Below are positions 7,759 through 15,967 of a stretch of 36,715 nt of DNA, piece by piece (position 1 is the stretch's first letter; each line of letters begins with the position of its first letter). The position numbers and the translations under genes are program-made. Under the pieces are notes generated by a model, which saw nothing but the letters and a program-made list of their open reading frames with translations, made no database searches and had not been told where the DNA came from. Location of the stretch: NCBI GenBank assembly GCA_036677505.1, contig JAVBWK010000029.1, positions 1 to 36,715 on the forward strand. The letters are read 5' to 3'. Source of the stretch: UBA2227 sp036677505 (lineage in GTDB: Bacteria > Bacillota_I > Bacilli_A > Erysipelotrichales > Erysipelotrichaceae).

Positions 7759-8838
7759 ATGGAACAGAAACCGATTCTTGAAGTAAAGAACTTACAAATA
7801 TCTTTTCAGTTGAATTTCGGGGTCAATCATGTCATCCGGGATATCAGTTTTCATCTGTACAAAGGGGAAACACTGGCGATCGTCGGGGAATCGGGTTCGG
7901 GTAAGTCGGTGACGACGAAGTCGATTTTGGGTCTGATTGATGACAATGGTGCGGTAGAGGTTGGTTCCTGTCTGTTTCGGTATCAGAAGGATAATAAGGA
8001 TATCGAAGTGGACTTGCTGAAATGCGGGAAGGACTATTTGCAGAAAAATATCCGGGGAAATAAAATTGCGATCATCTTTCAGGATCCGATGACCTCGCTG
8101 GATCCGACGATGAAGGTCGGACATCAGATCATGGAGGGCATGTTGGATCACAGGAAAGTGAAGAATAAAAAAGAAGCGATCCAACGCACTTTGGAATTGT
8201 TGGAACTGGTCGGTATCGATCAGCCGGAAAAGCGGATCAACCAGTATCCTCATCAGCTGTCCGGCGGTATGCGTCAGCGCGTGGTCATTGCGATTGCCTT
8301 GGCGTGTGAGCCGGATGTGCTGATTGCGGATGAACCGACGACCGCGTTGGACGTGACGATTCAGTCGCAGATTTTAGAGCTGATTAAGGACATTCAAAAG
8401 AAAACCGGGGTTGCGATCATCTTTATTACCCATGACTTGGGTGTTGTGGCCAATGTGGCCGACCGGGTTGCGGTCATGTATGCAGGGAAGATCGTAGAGA
8501 CCGGGTTAGCGAGTGAGATTTATTACAATCCGAAACATCCGTATACCTGGGGATTGTTGTCCAGTATTCCGTCGATGAGCGGGCAAAATGAGGAGATTCT
8601 CTCGATTCCGGGAACACCGCCCAACCTGATTCAGCCGCCCAAAGGCGATGCGTTTGCGTATCGCAGTGATTATGCGATGGCGATTGATTTCCAGGAGCAT
8701 CCGCCGATGTTTCAGATATCAGAAACGCACTTTGCGGCGAGCTGGCTGTTACATCCCGATGCGCCGAAAGTAAATATGCCATCGGTATTGCAATCCAGAA
8801 TTGATTCTTATAAGAAGCGAGGTGACATCCGTGACTAA
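7759..8838 (+). CDS. oppD: Oligopeptide ABC transporter ATP-binding protein
   Basis: 359 aa. Walker A GESGSGKS (about residues 48-55), Q-loop IFQDPMTSLDP, signature LSGGMRQR, Walker B VLIADEPTTALD and H-loop FITHD are all intact. The C-terminal extension starting YNPKHPYTWGLLSSIPS and containing PGTPPNLIQPPKGDAFAYR is the oligopeptide/dipeptide transporter domain found in OppD and OppF proteins. The usual cysteine-rich tail is cysteine-poor here. It would energise import with OppF as a heterodimer. It overlaps oppF by 8 bases. Confidence 0.93.
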   Translation: MEQKPILEVKNLQISFQLNFGVNHVIRDISFHLYKGETLAIVGESGSGKSVTTKSILGLIDDNGAVEVGSCLFRYQKDNKDIEVDLLKCGKDYLQKNIRGNKIAIIFQDPMTSLDPTMKVGHQIMEGMLDHRKVKNKKEAIQRTLELLELVGIDQPEKRINQYPHQLSGGMRQRVVIAIALACEPDVLIADEPTTALDVTIQSQILELIKDIQKKTGVAIIFITHDLGVVANVADRVAVMYAGKIVETGLASEIYYNPKHPYTWGLLSSIPSMSGQNEEILSIPGTPPNLIQPPKGDAFAYRSDYAMAIDFQEHPPMFQISETHFAASWLLHPDAPKVNMPSVLQSRIDSYKKRGDIRD

Positions 8839-9775
8839 TGTTATTTTACAGGTGGATAACCTGAAGCAGTACTTTCGGATCGATCGAAAGACGACAATCA
8901 AAGCGGTGGACAATGTTTCCTTTAAAGTGTATGAAGGAGAGATTTTCAGTGTGGTCGGTGAATCCGGGTCCGGTAAATCAACGCTGGGAAGATCGCTGAT
9001 TCGGATTTATGATGCCAATGCCGGAGAAGTTACTTTTTTGGGTAAAAAAATCACCGGAAAGCTCAACGGGGAGTCCATGCGGTTTTTAAGAAAGAATATG
9101 CAGATGATCTTCCAGGATCCGATGGCATCGCTCAATCCGCGTAAGAAAGTATTGGATACCGTGGCTTTCGGGTTGGATGTCGCAAAGGAAGTCAAGACCA
9201 AAGAAGAACGGAAACAACGTGTCATCGATGTCTTGAAAAGTGTCGGTTTGAGTGAAGATCATATCACTCGTTATCCTCATATGTTCTCTGGGGGTCAGCG
9301 TCAGCGCATCGGGGTTGCGCGGGCATTGGTGATGGATCCCAAGTTTATCATCGCCGATGAAATCATCAGTGCACTGGATGTGTCCATTCAGGCTCAAGTC
9401 ATCAATCTGATGCGCAAAATCCAGAAGGAAAAAGGGCTGACGCTGATGTTTATTGCTCACGATCTTTCGATGGTTCGCTATATTTCCGATCGCGTTGCGG
9501 TCATGCATTTGGGTCATATCGTCGAGATGGGAACGGTGGAAGACATCTACGAACATCCGCTCCACCCATATACCAAATCGCTGTTATCCGCGATCCCTCA
9601 CCCGGATCCAGACAGTGAAAAGCTGAGAAAGCGGGTTTTATATCATAAGCAGAACATTGATTATAATCATGGTCAGATTCAATCGCTCAATGACACTCAC
9701 ACCGTGTTGGCTACCAAGGAAGAATTGGATGCCTGGCAAAAGGGTGATTATGGCGATATCTTGGTACAAATGTAA
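8831..9775 (+). CDS. oppF: Oligopeptide ABC transporter ATP-binding protein
   Basis: The GTG at 8831 is preferred because GAGGTG (8819-8824) is 6 bases upstream; earlier in-frame TTG (8801) and GTG (8822) codons lack such spacing. About 314 aa. Walker A GESGSGKST, Q-loop MIFQDPMASLNPRKKV, signature FSGGQRQRIGVARAL, Walker B FIIADEIISALDVSIQAQ and H-loop FIAHDLSMV are present. Walker B has Ile where most family members have Pro after the catalytic Glu (DEI rather than DEP). The glutamate itself is kept, so the site is expected to hydrolyse ATP. HPLHPYTKSLLSAIPHPDP is the OppF tail. Last gene of the operon. Confidence 0.92.
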   Translation: MTNVILQVDNLKQYFRIDRKTTIKAVDNVSFKVYEGEIFSVVGESGSGKSTLGRSLIRIYDANAGEVTFLGKKITGKLNGESMRFLRKNMQMIFQDPMASLNPRKKVLDTVAFGLDVAKEVKTKEERKQRVIDVLKSVGLSEDHITRYPHMFSGGQRQRIGVARALVMDPKFIIADEIISALDVSIQAQVINLMRKIQKEKGLTLMFIAHDLSMVRYISDRVAVMHLGHIVEMGTVEDIYEHPLHPYTKSLLSAIPHPDPDSEKLRKRVLYHKQNIDYNHGQIQSLNDTHTVLATKEELDAWQKGDYGDILVQM

Positions 9776-9799
9776 AAATCGCACCTTCGGGTGCGATTT
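9776..9799 (-). terminator. Bidirectional terminator with UUCG-type tetraloop
   Basis: A 10-bp stem AAATCGCACC (9776-9785) / GGTGCGATTT (9790-9799) is closed by TTCG on the plus strand. On the minus strand the hairpin is followed by TTTTTACA, a proper T-run that ends the hydrolase gene, whose stop codon is part of the stem. On the plus strand only GATTTA follows, so it would be a weaker stop for oppF. Confidence 0.8.
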
Positions 9800-10487
9800 A
9801 CTCTGAAAGAAAGTTTTCAATAATGGCAAACACGTCATTGCGATAATCCGGATCATCCAAGATACGGTGACCTGCACCCTCCAGAAGATACTTTTTCTTC
9901 TTGGGATAAGGGATGTTCTCATAGGCATAATCGCTCGATCGTGGCGGAATCGTCTGATCCGCGGTGCCATGGAAAATTAGGGTTGGAATATCCATGTTTT
10001 TCAGCGTGGGTTTGCACAGCGATACAACCTCGGTGAAGGTGCCTTCAAAGTGTTTGGGCAGCGGCGGGTAGGGACCTTTGGGAGGCAGAGGTTTGATCGT
10101 TCTGGGAACAAACTTGCCGGCCACATACCTTTTTACGGCATTAAACGTGATATACTCAAATGCCGGGGCAATCATGATGAGTTTTTCGACATTGTACTTG
10201 TTTGCGCAATGCGTCGCAATGACCCCGCCCATTGAATAACCCAACAACGCCACTTTACTGCCGCGCTGAAGGGCTTCCTCGATCGCCATTTCCGCTCGCT
10301 TGATCCACATATGCGGATCGGTGTCATCCGGATTGGACTGATCAAACAGCTCCGGAAACATCAGGTCGACATTCTTTTTATTGAAATACGCTTTGAGAAA
10401 GTCAAACTCATGGGTCCGACGTTCCCCAAAGCCGTGAATACACACCAAAGTCAACGGTTTTTTAAACAATTTCTGTAAAAAGTTCAT
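9798..10487 (-). CDS. Alpha/beta hydrolase (small esterase/lipase-like)
   Basis: 229 aa from the ATG at 10487, preceded on the minus strand by AGGTGATCG. A longer reading from 10688 crosses the promoter region and the start of pduL and is rejected. Typical alpha/beta hydrolase plan: VCIHGFGE oxyanion strand near residues 15-22, nucleophile elbow GYSMGG with Ser85, acid in HGTADQTIP, and the catalytic His in GAGHRILDDPDY near the C terminus. No signal peptide, so cytosolic. It resembles carboxylesterase/monoacylglycerol-lipase-like proteins, but the substrate cannot be deduced. Divergently transcribed from pduL. Confidence 0.85.
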   Translation of the reverse strand: MNFLQKLFKKPLTLVCIHGFGERRTHEFDFLKAYFNKKNVDLMFPELFDQSNPDDTDPHMWIKRAEMAIEEALQRGSKVALLGYSMGGVIATHCANKYNVEKLIMIAPAFEYITFNAVKRYVAGKFVPRTIKPLPPKGPYPPLPKHFEGTFTEVVSLCKPTLKNMDIPTLIFHGTADQTIPPRSSDYAYENIPYPKKKKYLLEGAGHRILDDPDYRNDVFAIIENFLSE

Positions 10488-10503
10488 ACGATCACCTGGA
10501 CTA

Positions 10504-10512
10504 AGTATACCA
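10504..10512 (-). promoter_or_regulatory. Extended -10 promoter of the hydrolase gene
   Basis: On the minus strand TGGTATACT, i.e. a TGn extension plus -10 TATACT (plus-strand 10504-10509, extension 10510-10512). No convincing -35 is visible. The transcript would start about 10 bases before the RBS. Confidence 0.5.
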
Positions 10513-10531
10513 CAGGCATGTGAATTTTCGA

Positions 10532-10559
10532 TTGAAAGTTCGCGTTTGTGTTGTATAAT
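10532..10559 (+). promoter_or_regulatory. Promoter of pduL
   Basis: -35 TTGAAA (10532-10537), a 16-base spacer and -10 TATAAT (10554-10559). AAAGAGGAC precedes the start codon at 10589. It faces away from the hydrolase promoter in an intergenic region of about 100 bases. Confidence 0.75.
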
Positions 10560-10588
10560 AGTAAAGGTTACAAAAAGAGGACAAAACG

Positions 10589-11170
10589 ATGGAAAACAAC
10601 AAAATTCTGGTAGAAATTTCAGCTCGCCACGTGCACGTGAGCGAAGAGCACCTGGCCATATTGTTTGGTGAGGGATATAAACTGACACCCAAAAAAGACC
10701 TGTCTCAGCCGGGTCAGTACGCCTGTGAAGAACGCGTCGATTTAGTCGGGGAACGCGGTACGATTAAAAACGTGACTATTTTAGGACCGACCCGCCCGTC
10801 ATCGCAAGTGGAAATCACGGCGACCGAAGCCCGTACTTTGGGCGTTAAAGCACTGATCCGTGAATCCGGCCTGATTGAAGGCACCTATGGCTGTACGTTG
10901 GTCGGACCGAAAGGGTCCGTCGTCTTGGACAAAGGCGTGATCGTCGCCAAGCGTCACATTCACGTCACACCGAGGGAAGCCGCAGCTTACGGAGTTTCGG
11001 ACAAAGAAATCATCATGGTCAAAGTGACTTCCGACGATCGCTCGCTGATCTTTGGGGACGTTGTCGTGCGTGTCAGTGAGAAATTTGCCGGTGCGATGCA
11101 TATCGATACCGACGAAGCCAATGCGGCAGGTTTAAGCGGGGCTGTTTTTGGAGAGATCATTCGTGGGTAA
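10589..11170 (+). CDS. pduL: PduL-type phosphate acyltransferase (phosphotransacetylase)
   Basis: 193 aa. PduL enzymes exchange CoA and phosphate on acyl groups (acetyl- or propionyl-CoA to acyl-phosphate), a step in acetate or propionate fermentation. The two half-domains each carry the expected metal-binding pair: ARHVHVS (His14, His16) and KRHIHVT (His123, His125). QPGQYACEERVDL and LGPTRPSSQVEI are also characteristic. There is no N-terminal extension of the kind that targets PduL to bacterial microcompartments, and no shell genes are nearby. It is therefore most likely a cytosolic housekeeping phosphotransacetylase that substitutes for Pta. No acetate kinase gene adjoins it. Confidence 0.92.
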   Translation: MENNKILVEISARHVHVSEEHLAILFGEGYKLTPKKDLSQPGQYACEERVDLVGERGTIKNVTILGPTRPSSQVEITATEARTLGVKALIRESGLIEGTYGCTLVGPKGSVVLDKGVIVAKRHIHVTPREAAAYGVSDKEIIMVKVTSDDRSLIFGDVVVRVSEKFAGAMHIDTDEANAAGLSGAVFGEIIRG

Positions 11171-11197
11171 GTCGGCGTTGTCCGGCTTTTTACTTTT
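11169..11197 (+). terminator. Terminator or attenuator between pduL and ygiQ
   Basis: AAGTCGG (11169-11175) pairs with CCGGCTT (11182-11188) with one G-T wobble, followed by TTTTTACTTTT. It overlaps the pduL stop codon and ends just before the ygiQ ATG at 11198, so it leaves no room for a Shine-Dalgarno sequence. Confidence 0.7.
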
Positions 11198-13006
11198 ATG
11201 ATTTTACCGATCAATCGCGATGAAATGACAGCGTTGGGATGGGATCGTCCCGACTTCATCTTAGTCAGCGGGGATGCGTATGTCGACCATCCTTCTTTCG
11301 GCGTGGCCATTATCTCACGCACGTTACAAGCGCATGGCTATAAAGTCGCGATTTTACCTCAGCCCGACTGGCGCAAAACAGATGAATTCAAACAATTTGG
11401 CCAACCTCGGCTCGGCTTTCTGGTTACCTCCGGAAACATCGACTCGATGGTCAACCATTACAGCGTTTCACGCAAAAAACGCGATAAAGACCAATATACC
11501 GACAACGGTGAATCCGGCAAGCGACCCGACCGGGCAGTCATCGTGTACAGCCAGTGCATTCGCAAATCTTATCCCGACACACCGATCATTTTGGGCGGTA
11601 TCGAAGCATCTTTGCGCCGATTGGCCCACTATGATTACTGGGATGACAAAGTGCGCAAATCGATCCTGATCGATGCGGGGGCCGATATGATCGCCTACGG
11701 CATGGCCGAATCGACGATCGTGGATATCGCCGATGCTCTTGACGGCGGCTTGCCCATCGAAACCGTCACTTATATCCGAGGGACGGCGTGGAAGACCAAA
11801 GACAAAGACATGCTGCCGAAAGATGGCGTGATGCTTCCGTCGTTTTATGATATACGAAATGATAAACGTACTTACATCGCCAGTTTTCAGACGAAAATGG
11901 CCAATCAGGATGCCGTCTGGGGCAAAACCATGATCGAACCGCAGGACAGCTGGTATGTCGTGGTCAACCCGTTTCCGCTGCCATTATCACGCAGGGACAT
12001 GGATCATGTATACTCTTATCCCTATACCCGCCAGGCACATCCGCAATATAAAAACATCCCGGCCTTCGATGAAGTGCGTTTCAGCCTGATTTCCAATCGC
12101 GGCTGCTTCGGTTCGTGTACGTTCTGTGCACTGACCGCCCATCAGGGACGGACGATCTCTTCAAGAAGCCATGATTCCTTGCTTCAGGAAGCCCAGATCA
12201 TCACCAAGCAACCCGATTTCAAAGGGTATATCCACGATGTCGGCGGACCGACCGCCAATTTCCACCGTCCCAGCTGTGACAAACAGATCGATCACGGCAT
12301 GTGCAAACACCGCGAATGCTTACATCCTGAACCGTGTGACCGGCTGATCGTCGACCACACCGAATATGTGACATTGCTGAGAAAACTTCGCTCGATCCCC
12401 AAAGTCAAGAAAGTATTCATCCGCTCCGGCATCCGCTATGACTATCTGCTCTATGATAAGGATGAAACCTTCTTTGATGAACTCGTCGAACACCATATTT
12501 CCGGCCAGCTCAAAGTTGCTCCGGAACATGTATCCGACAAAGTGTTGGATGCCATGGGAAAGCCGCGCAAGAAAATCTATGAAGCCTTTGTGTCGAAGTA
12601 CGAACTGAAAAACCGCAAATTCAAAAAAGATCAGTTTCTGGTACCATATCTGATGAGTTCGCATCCGGGTAGTGATCTGCAAGCCGCCATCGAACTGGCC
12701 TTGTATCTCAAGAAAATCAACTTTACGCCCAAACAGGTTCAGGATTTCTATCCGACCCCGGCCACGGTATCCACATGTATGTACTATACCGGTATCGACC
12801 CGCGCACCAACAAACCCATCTATGTGGCCAAGAAGTCCAAAGAGAAAGCCATGCAACGGGCCCTCATTCAGTATCATTATCCGCAGAATTATGATTTGGT
12901 CAAAGAAGCACTGACCTTGGCCGGTCGGACGGATTTGATCGGGGATAAACCGGGCTGTCTGATCCGGGCGAATCGGCCGAAAGTAAATAAAACCGTTAAG
13001 CGGTAA
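11198..13006 (+). CDS. ygiQ: YgiQ family radical SAM protein
   Basis: 602 aa. The opening (LPINRDEMTALGWDRPDF, then GDAYVDHPSFG) matches the conserved YgiQ N terminus, fixing the start at 11198 although no Shine-Dalgarno precedes it. The radical SAM cluster motif CxxxCxxC is seen as Cys303, Cys307 and Cys310 in SNRGCFGSCTFC. The C-terminal third contains QVQDFYPTPATVSTCMYYTG, a family signature. UPF0313/YgiQ proteins are of unknown biochemical role; B12-binding-like and radical SAM domains are inferred from the family. It lies 27 bases after pduL behind a terminator-like hairpin, so it may be expressed by read-through or from a start not visible to me. Confidence 0.9.
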   Translation: MILPINRDEMTALGWDRPDFILVSGDAYVDHPSFGVAIISRTLQAHGYKVAILPQPDWRKTDEFKQFGQPRLGFLVTSGNIDSMVNHYSVSRKKRDKDQYTDNGESGKRPDRAVIVYSQCIRKSYPDTPIILGGIEASLRRLAHYDYWDDKVRKSILIDAGADMIAYGMAESTIVDIADALDGGLPIETVTYIRGTAWKTKDKDMLPKDGVMLPSFYDIRNDKRTYIASFQTKMANQDAVWGKTMIEPQDSWYVVVNPFPLPLSRRDMDHVYSYPYTRQAHPQYKNIPAFDEVRFSLISNRGCFGSCTFCALTAHQGRTISSRSHDSLLQEAQIITKQPDFKGYIHDVGGPTANFHRPSCDKQIDHGMCKHRECLHPEPCDRLIVDHTEYVTLLRKLRSIPKVKKVFIRSGIRYDYLLYDKDETFFDELVEHHISGQLKVAPEHVSDKVLDAMGKPRKKIYEAFVSKYELKNRKFKKDQFLVPYLMSSHPGSDLQAAIELALYLKKINFTPKQVQDFYPTPATVSTCMYYTGIDPRTNKPIYVAKKSKEKAMQRALIQYHYPQNYDLVKEALTLAGRTDLIGDKPGCLIRANRPKVNKTVKR

Positions 13007-13031
13007 TGTTTCATGTTCCAATCAATCGTTG

Positions 13032-13037
13032 TATAAT
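13032..13037 (+). promoter_or_regulatory. Probable -10 element of the nag operon
   Basis: Perfect TATAAT (13032-13037), 21 bases before the nagA start. The best -35 match at 17-18 bases spacing (GTTTCA/TTTCAT near 13008-13014) is poor, so an activator may be needed. No palindromic NagR-like operator is obvious in the 50-base intergenic region. Confidence 0.5.
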
Positions 13038-13058
13038 ACATATGACAGAGGTGACATC

Positions 13059-14195
13059 ATGATCATACAAAGCAAGCGCGTTTGGATTGCCAGCCAGTTT
13101 ATCCGTGCGCAACTCAAGATTGAAAATGGCAAGATTCTCGCCGTATATCCTTACCAGACCTTGTCGGCCGATATCGATGTCGGTAACGATCGAATCATAC
13201 CCGGATTTATCGATGTTCATGTTCACGGAGCGTATGGATTTGATACCAACGATGCAACTGAGGAAGGTCTGATCAAAGTACTCCAAGGGATACCTTCGGA
13301 AGGCATTACTTCATTTCTGCCGACAACCGTGACCCAAAGTGAAGAAGTACTGACCGCCGCATTGAAGAATGTGGTCGAAGTCGCAAAACAGAAACCGGCG
13401 GGAGCCGAGATTTTGGGCGTTCATTTTGAGGGTCCGTATCTCAATGTCGAATACAAAGGCGCCCAGCCGCAAGAGCACATCGTTGCTCCGGATATCGAAC
13501 AGTTTCAACGGTATCAGGCTGCGGCTCAGGGCATGATCAAACTGATCACCATGGCCGTCGAAAAGGATGAGGATCACCGGCTGACCCGGTATCTGAGCCA
13601 AAACGGAGTGGTCGTATCGATGGGTCACAGCGGCGCGACCTATGATCAGGCCATCATGGGCATTGCCAATGGAGCGATGAGCATGACCCACGTGTTTAAC
13701 GGGATGAGCCGTTTTTCACACCGCGACCCGGCACTGACCGGAGCGGCCATGCGTACGCGGGATGTCTATGGGGAAATCATAACCGATGGCAATCATGTGC
13801 ATTGGGCGGCGGTCAACACGCTGATGATGTCCAAGGGCAAAGACCACAACATCATGATCACCGATGCGTTGTGCACCAAAGGTTGTGTTCCGGGCGAGTT
13901 TGAACTGGGCGGCCATCGCATTGAAGTGAAAGAGAACGGCAGTGCCTATCTGTACGGAACCAATACACTGGCCGGCAGTACGCTTCGCTTTATCGACGGA
14001 TTCCGTAATCTGATTGAAAAAGCGGAAGTCCCGTTTGAATATGCCGTGAATGCCTGCACGCTCAATCCGGCCCGGATGTTGCGGGTGGATGACCGTAAAG
14101 GACGGATCGCGGCCGGATTTGATGCCGATCTTGTGGTTTTAAGCGATGATTATCAGATCAGACAGACATATTGTTTAGGGAAAGCCATGCTATAA
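13059..14195 (+). CDS. nagA: N-acetylglucosamine-6-phosphate deacetylase
   Basis: Deacetylates GlcNAc-6-P to GlcN-6-P and acetate in the cytosol, feeding NagB two genes later. The ATG at 13059 is preceded by GAGGTG; an in-frame ATG at 13029 overlaps the -10 box. 378 aa, amidohydrolase fold: metal-binding HVH (His54, His56) in IDVHVHGAYGFD, the glutamate in HFEGPYLN, metal histidines in MGHSGA and THVFNGM, and the catalytic Asp in ITDAL. HRDPALTGAA and NTLAGSTL are also NagA-typical. First gene of a five-gene run. Confidence 0.95.
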   Translation: MIIQSKRVWIASQFIRAQLKIENGKILAVYPYQTLSADIDVGNDRIIPGFIDVHVHGAYGFDTNDATEEGLIKVLQGIPSEGITSFLPTTVTQSEEVLTAALKNVVEVAKQKPAGAEILGVHFEGPYLNVEYKGAQPQEHIVAPDIEQFQRYQAAAQGMIKLITMAVEKDEDHRLTRYLSQNGVVVSMGHSGATYDQAIMGIANGAMSMTHVFNGMSRFSHRDPALTGAAMRTRDVYGEIITDGNHVHWAAVNTLMMSKGKDHNIMITDALCTKGCVPGEFELGGHRIEVKENGSAYLYGTNTLAGSTLRFIDGFRNLIEKAEVPFEYAVNACTLNPARMLRVDDRKGRIAAGFDADLVVLSDDYQIRQTYCLGKAML

Positions 14196-14211
14196 AGCAA
14201 AGGGGATATGT

Positions 14212-15123
14212 ATGAAACACATTTTTATCGTCAACCCCACTTCCGGCGGCGGGAAACCGGCCGCTCTGATTCCAGTGATTCATGAGTATTTTAAAGACAA
14301 AAAAGAAAGTTATGACGTATTTCTGACAGAGCGAAAGGGTCACGCGACCGATATCGCAAAACGTTACAGCATCAAGGATGATGTGACACTGTATGTCGTC
14401 GGGGGAGACGGTACCGTATTTGAAGTGCTTAACGGGCTCAATGATTCCGTGCCGATGGCGATCATTCCGGCCGGAACCGGCAATGATGCTTTTCGTATGC
14501 TGGGATTGGAACCCATGGAAATCAAAGATGTTCTGATCCAGACGATTGAAGGAAAATATGTCAAGGCTGACTACGGACTTGCCAACGATCAGCGCTTTAT
14601 CAACTGTTCGACCATGGGCATGGACGCCGATGTCGGAGAGTTTGCGGAGCGCATCGGTAAGAAACTGCCGATCCCACGTACGTTGGTCTATGGAATCAGT
14701 GCGCTGTTTGTCGTGTTCAGACCGAAGACCATCGATTTGGAAATTGATTTGGGAAACAAGAAAATTCTTCAGAAATCATTACTGGTCGCCGTGATGAACG
14801 GCCGTTGGTATGGCGGAGGATTCCAGCCGGCACCGATGGCATCGATTCAGGACGGAAAACTGGATGTATGCATGGTTTCGGATGCATCGCTGTTTCGGAT
14901 ATTCCAGCTTCTGCCTATGTATTTTAAAGGCACTCATGTCGGAGTCAAAGAAGCAACCTTTTTACAGGCGGACAGTTTTACGCTGTCGACCGGAGGACGG
15001 GTCGTCCAGGTCGGTTTTGACGGTGAAAACAGCAAGCAAAGTAGAATTGTTTTCAAACTGATGAAGCTGGCGCTGACGCTGAAAGTACCGAAGAGCTCCA
15101 CCTTACGGGAGGAGGATCTGTGA
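14212..15123 (+). CDS. Diacylglycerol/lipid kinase (DagK/YegS family)
   Basis: 303 aa. The DAGK catalytic domain is clear: FIVNPTSGGGK (residues 5-15), VVGGDGTVFEVLNGL around 63-77 (GGDGT is the ATP-binding signature) and IPAGTGNDAFRMLG near 84-97. The C-terminal beta-rich domain contains MNGRWYGGGFQPAPMASIQDGKLD, as in DgkB/YegS. In Gram-positives such enzymes phosphorylate diacylglycerol to phosphatidic acid, recycling the DAG released by lipoteichoic acid synthesis; some homologues use other lipids. Gap to nagA is 16 bases with RBS AAAGGGG; it overlaps the next gene by 4 bases. Confidence 0.88.
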   Translation: MKHIFIVNPTSGGGKPAALIPVIHEYFKDKKESYDVFLTERKGHATDIAKRYSIKDDVTLYVVGGDGTVFEVLNGLNDSVPMAIIPAGTGNDAFRMLGLEPMEIKDVLIQTIEGKYVKADYGLANDQRFINCSTMGMDADVGEFAERIGKKLPIPRTLVYGISALFVVFRPKTIDLEIDLGNKKILQKSLLVAVMNGRWYGGGFQPAPMASIQDGKLDVCMVSDASLFRIFQLLPMYFKGTHVGVKEATFLQADSFTLSTGGRVVQVGFDGENSKQSRIVFKLMKLALTLKVPKSSTLREEDL

Positions 15124-15953
15124 GGTTGGAAAATGAATATCTGAAAGCACAGTTTGTGGCTAAAGGGGCACAGATGAGCTCTCTGATATTCAAAGATACT
15201 CAGATGGAATATATATGGTCGGCAGATCCGCGATTTTGGGGTTATCACAATCCGACCCTGTTTCCGATCGTCGGTTCTTTGACTGATCAGACACTGATGT
15301 TGAACGATCAGCAATACAAAATGAAACAGCACGGCTTTGCCCGGCTGTATGATTTCAGACTGATAGCCAGCGATGATGTCAGCTGCACCTGGCAGCTGAG
15401 CGATAATGAAGAAACCTTTCGACAGTTTCCGTTTCATTTTTCACTGACGATCCGTTATACCCTCGAGGGAAAGCGGGTGTTGATTGACTATACGATAGAG
15501 AATCATTCATCGGAAACGATGCCGTTTCAGTTCGGGTTGCATCCGGCCTTTAACCTTTCTTATCCGTCTTCATCTTCGCTTGAGGATTATCGGATCGAAT
15601 TTCATCCGCAGACGGATTTGCGCTTTTATGGCGAATCTGACTTCATGAAATCCGTATCTTCGATCCCATTGTCAGAGGCAATGTTTGAGGAGCGGCCGAC
15701 CTGGCTGTTTGAGGATGTGCTGGCACCGTATGTTTCTTTGACAGATGGCACCCATGGGGTGAAGGTCAGTTGTGCCGGATATCGCTGGCTGGCATTTTGG
15801 AAACCGCTGAAAGCACCTTTTATATGTATCGAGCCGTGGCACGGTCACGGAGATTTCGGTCAACAGACAGTATTTTTTGAAACAAGGGAAGGGACCTACC
15901 TTTTGCCGGCAGGCAGACATTGGATCACATCGTATACCATCGAACCATTTTGA
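15120..15953 (+). CDS. Aldose 1-epimerase family protein (LacX-like)
   Basis: 277 aa starting at GTG 15120, which overlaps the lipid kinase stop (GTGA) and follows GGGAGGAGG. Galactose-mutarotase fold: NPTLFPIVGSL near residues 41-51, KQHGFARLYDF near 68-78, FGLHPAFNL near 137-145 with the catalytic-type His, and CIEPWHGHGDF near the C terminus. These match the LacX branch of COG2017 more than classical GalM. It would equilibrate anomers of a hexose or hexosamine phosphate; the exact sugar is unknown, but its place between nagA and nagB suggests amino sugars. Confidence 0.85.
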   Translation: MRLENEYLKAQFVAKGAQMSSLIFKDTQMEYIWSADPRFWGYHNPTLFPIVGSLTDQTLMLNDQQYKMKQHGFARLYDFRLIASDDVSCTWQLSDNEETFRQFPFHFSLTIRYTLEGKRVLIDYTIENHSSETMPFQFGLHPAFNLSYPSSSSLEDYRIEFHPQTDLRFYGESDFMKSVSSIPLSEAMFEERPTWLFEDVLAPYVSLTDGTHGVKVSCAGYRWLAFWKPLKAPFICIEPWHGHGDFGQQTVFFETREGTYLLPAGRHWITSYTIEPF

Positions 15954-15967
15954 AAGGGGAAATCACC

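Noticed and set aside
10488..10688. N-terminal extension of the minus-strand alpha/beta hydrolase
   Set aside because: The extension would cross both divergent promoters and the start of pduL; the ATG at 10487 has a good RBS and fits the family.
10589..11170. Possible bacterial microcompartment locus suggested by pduL
   Set aside because: No shell-protein gene, no encapsulation peptide and no aldehyde dehydrogenase nearby.
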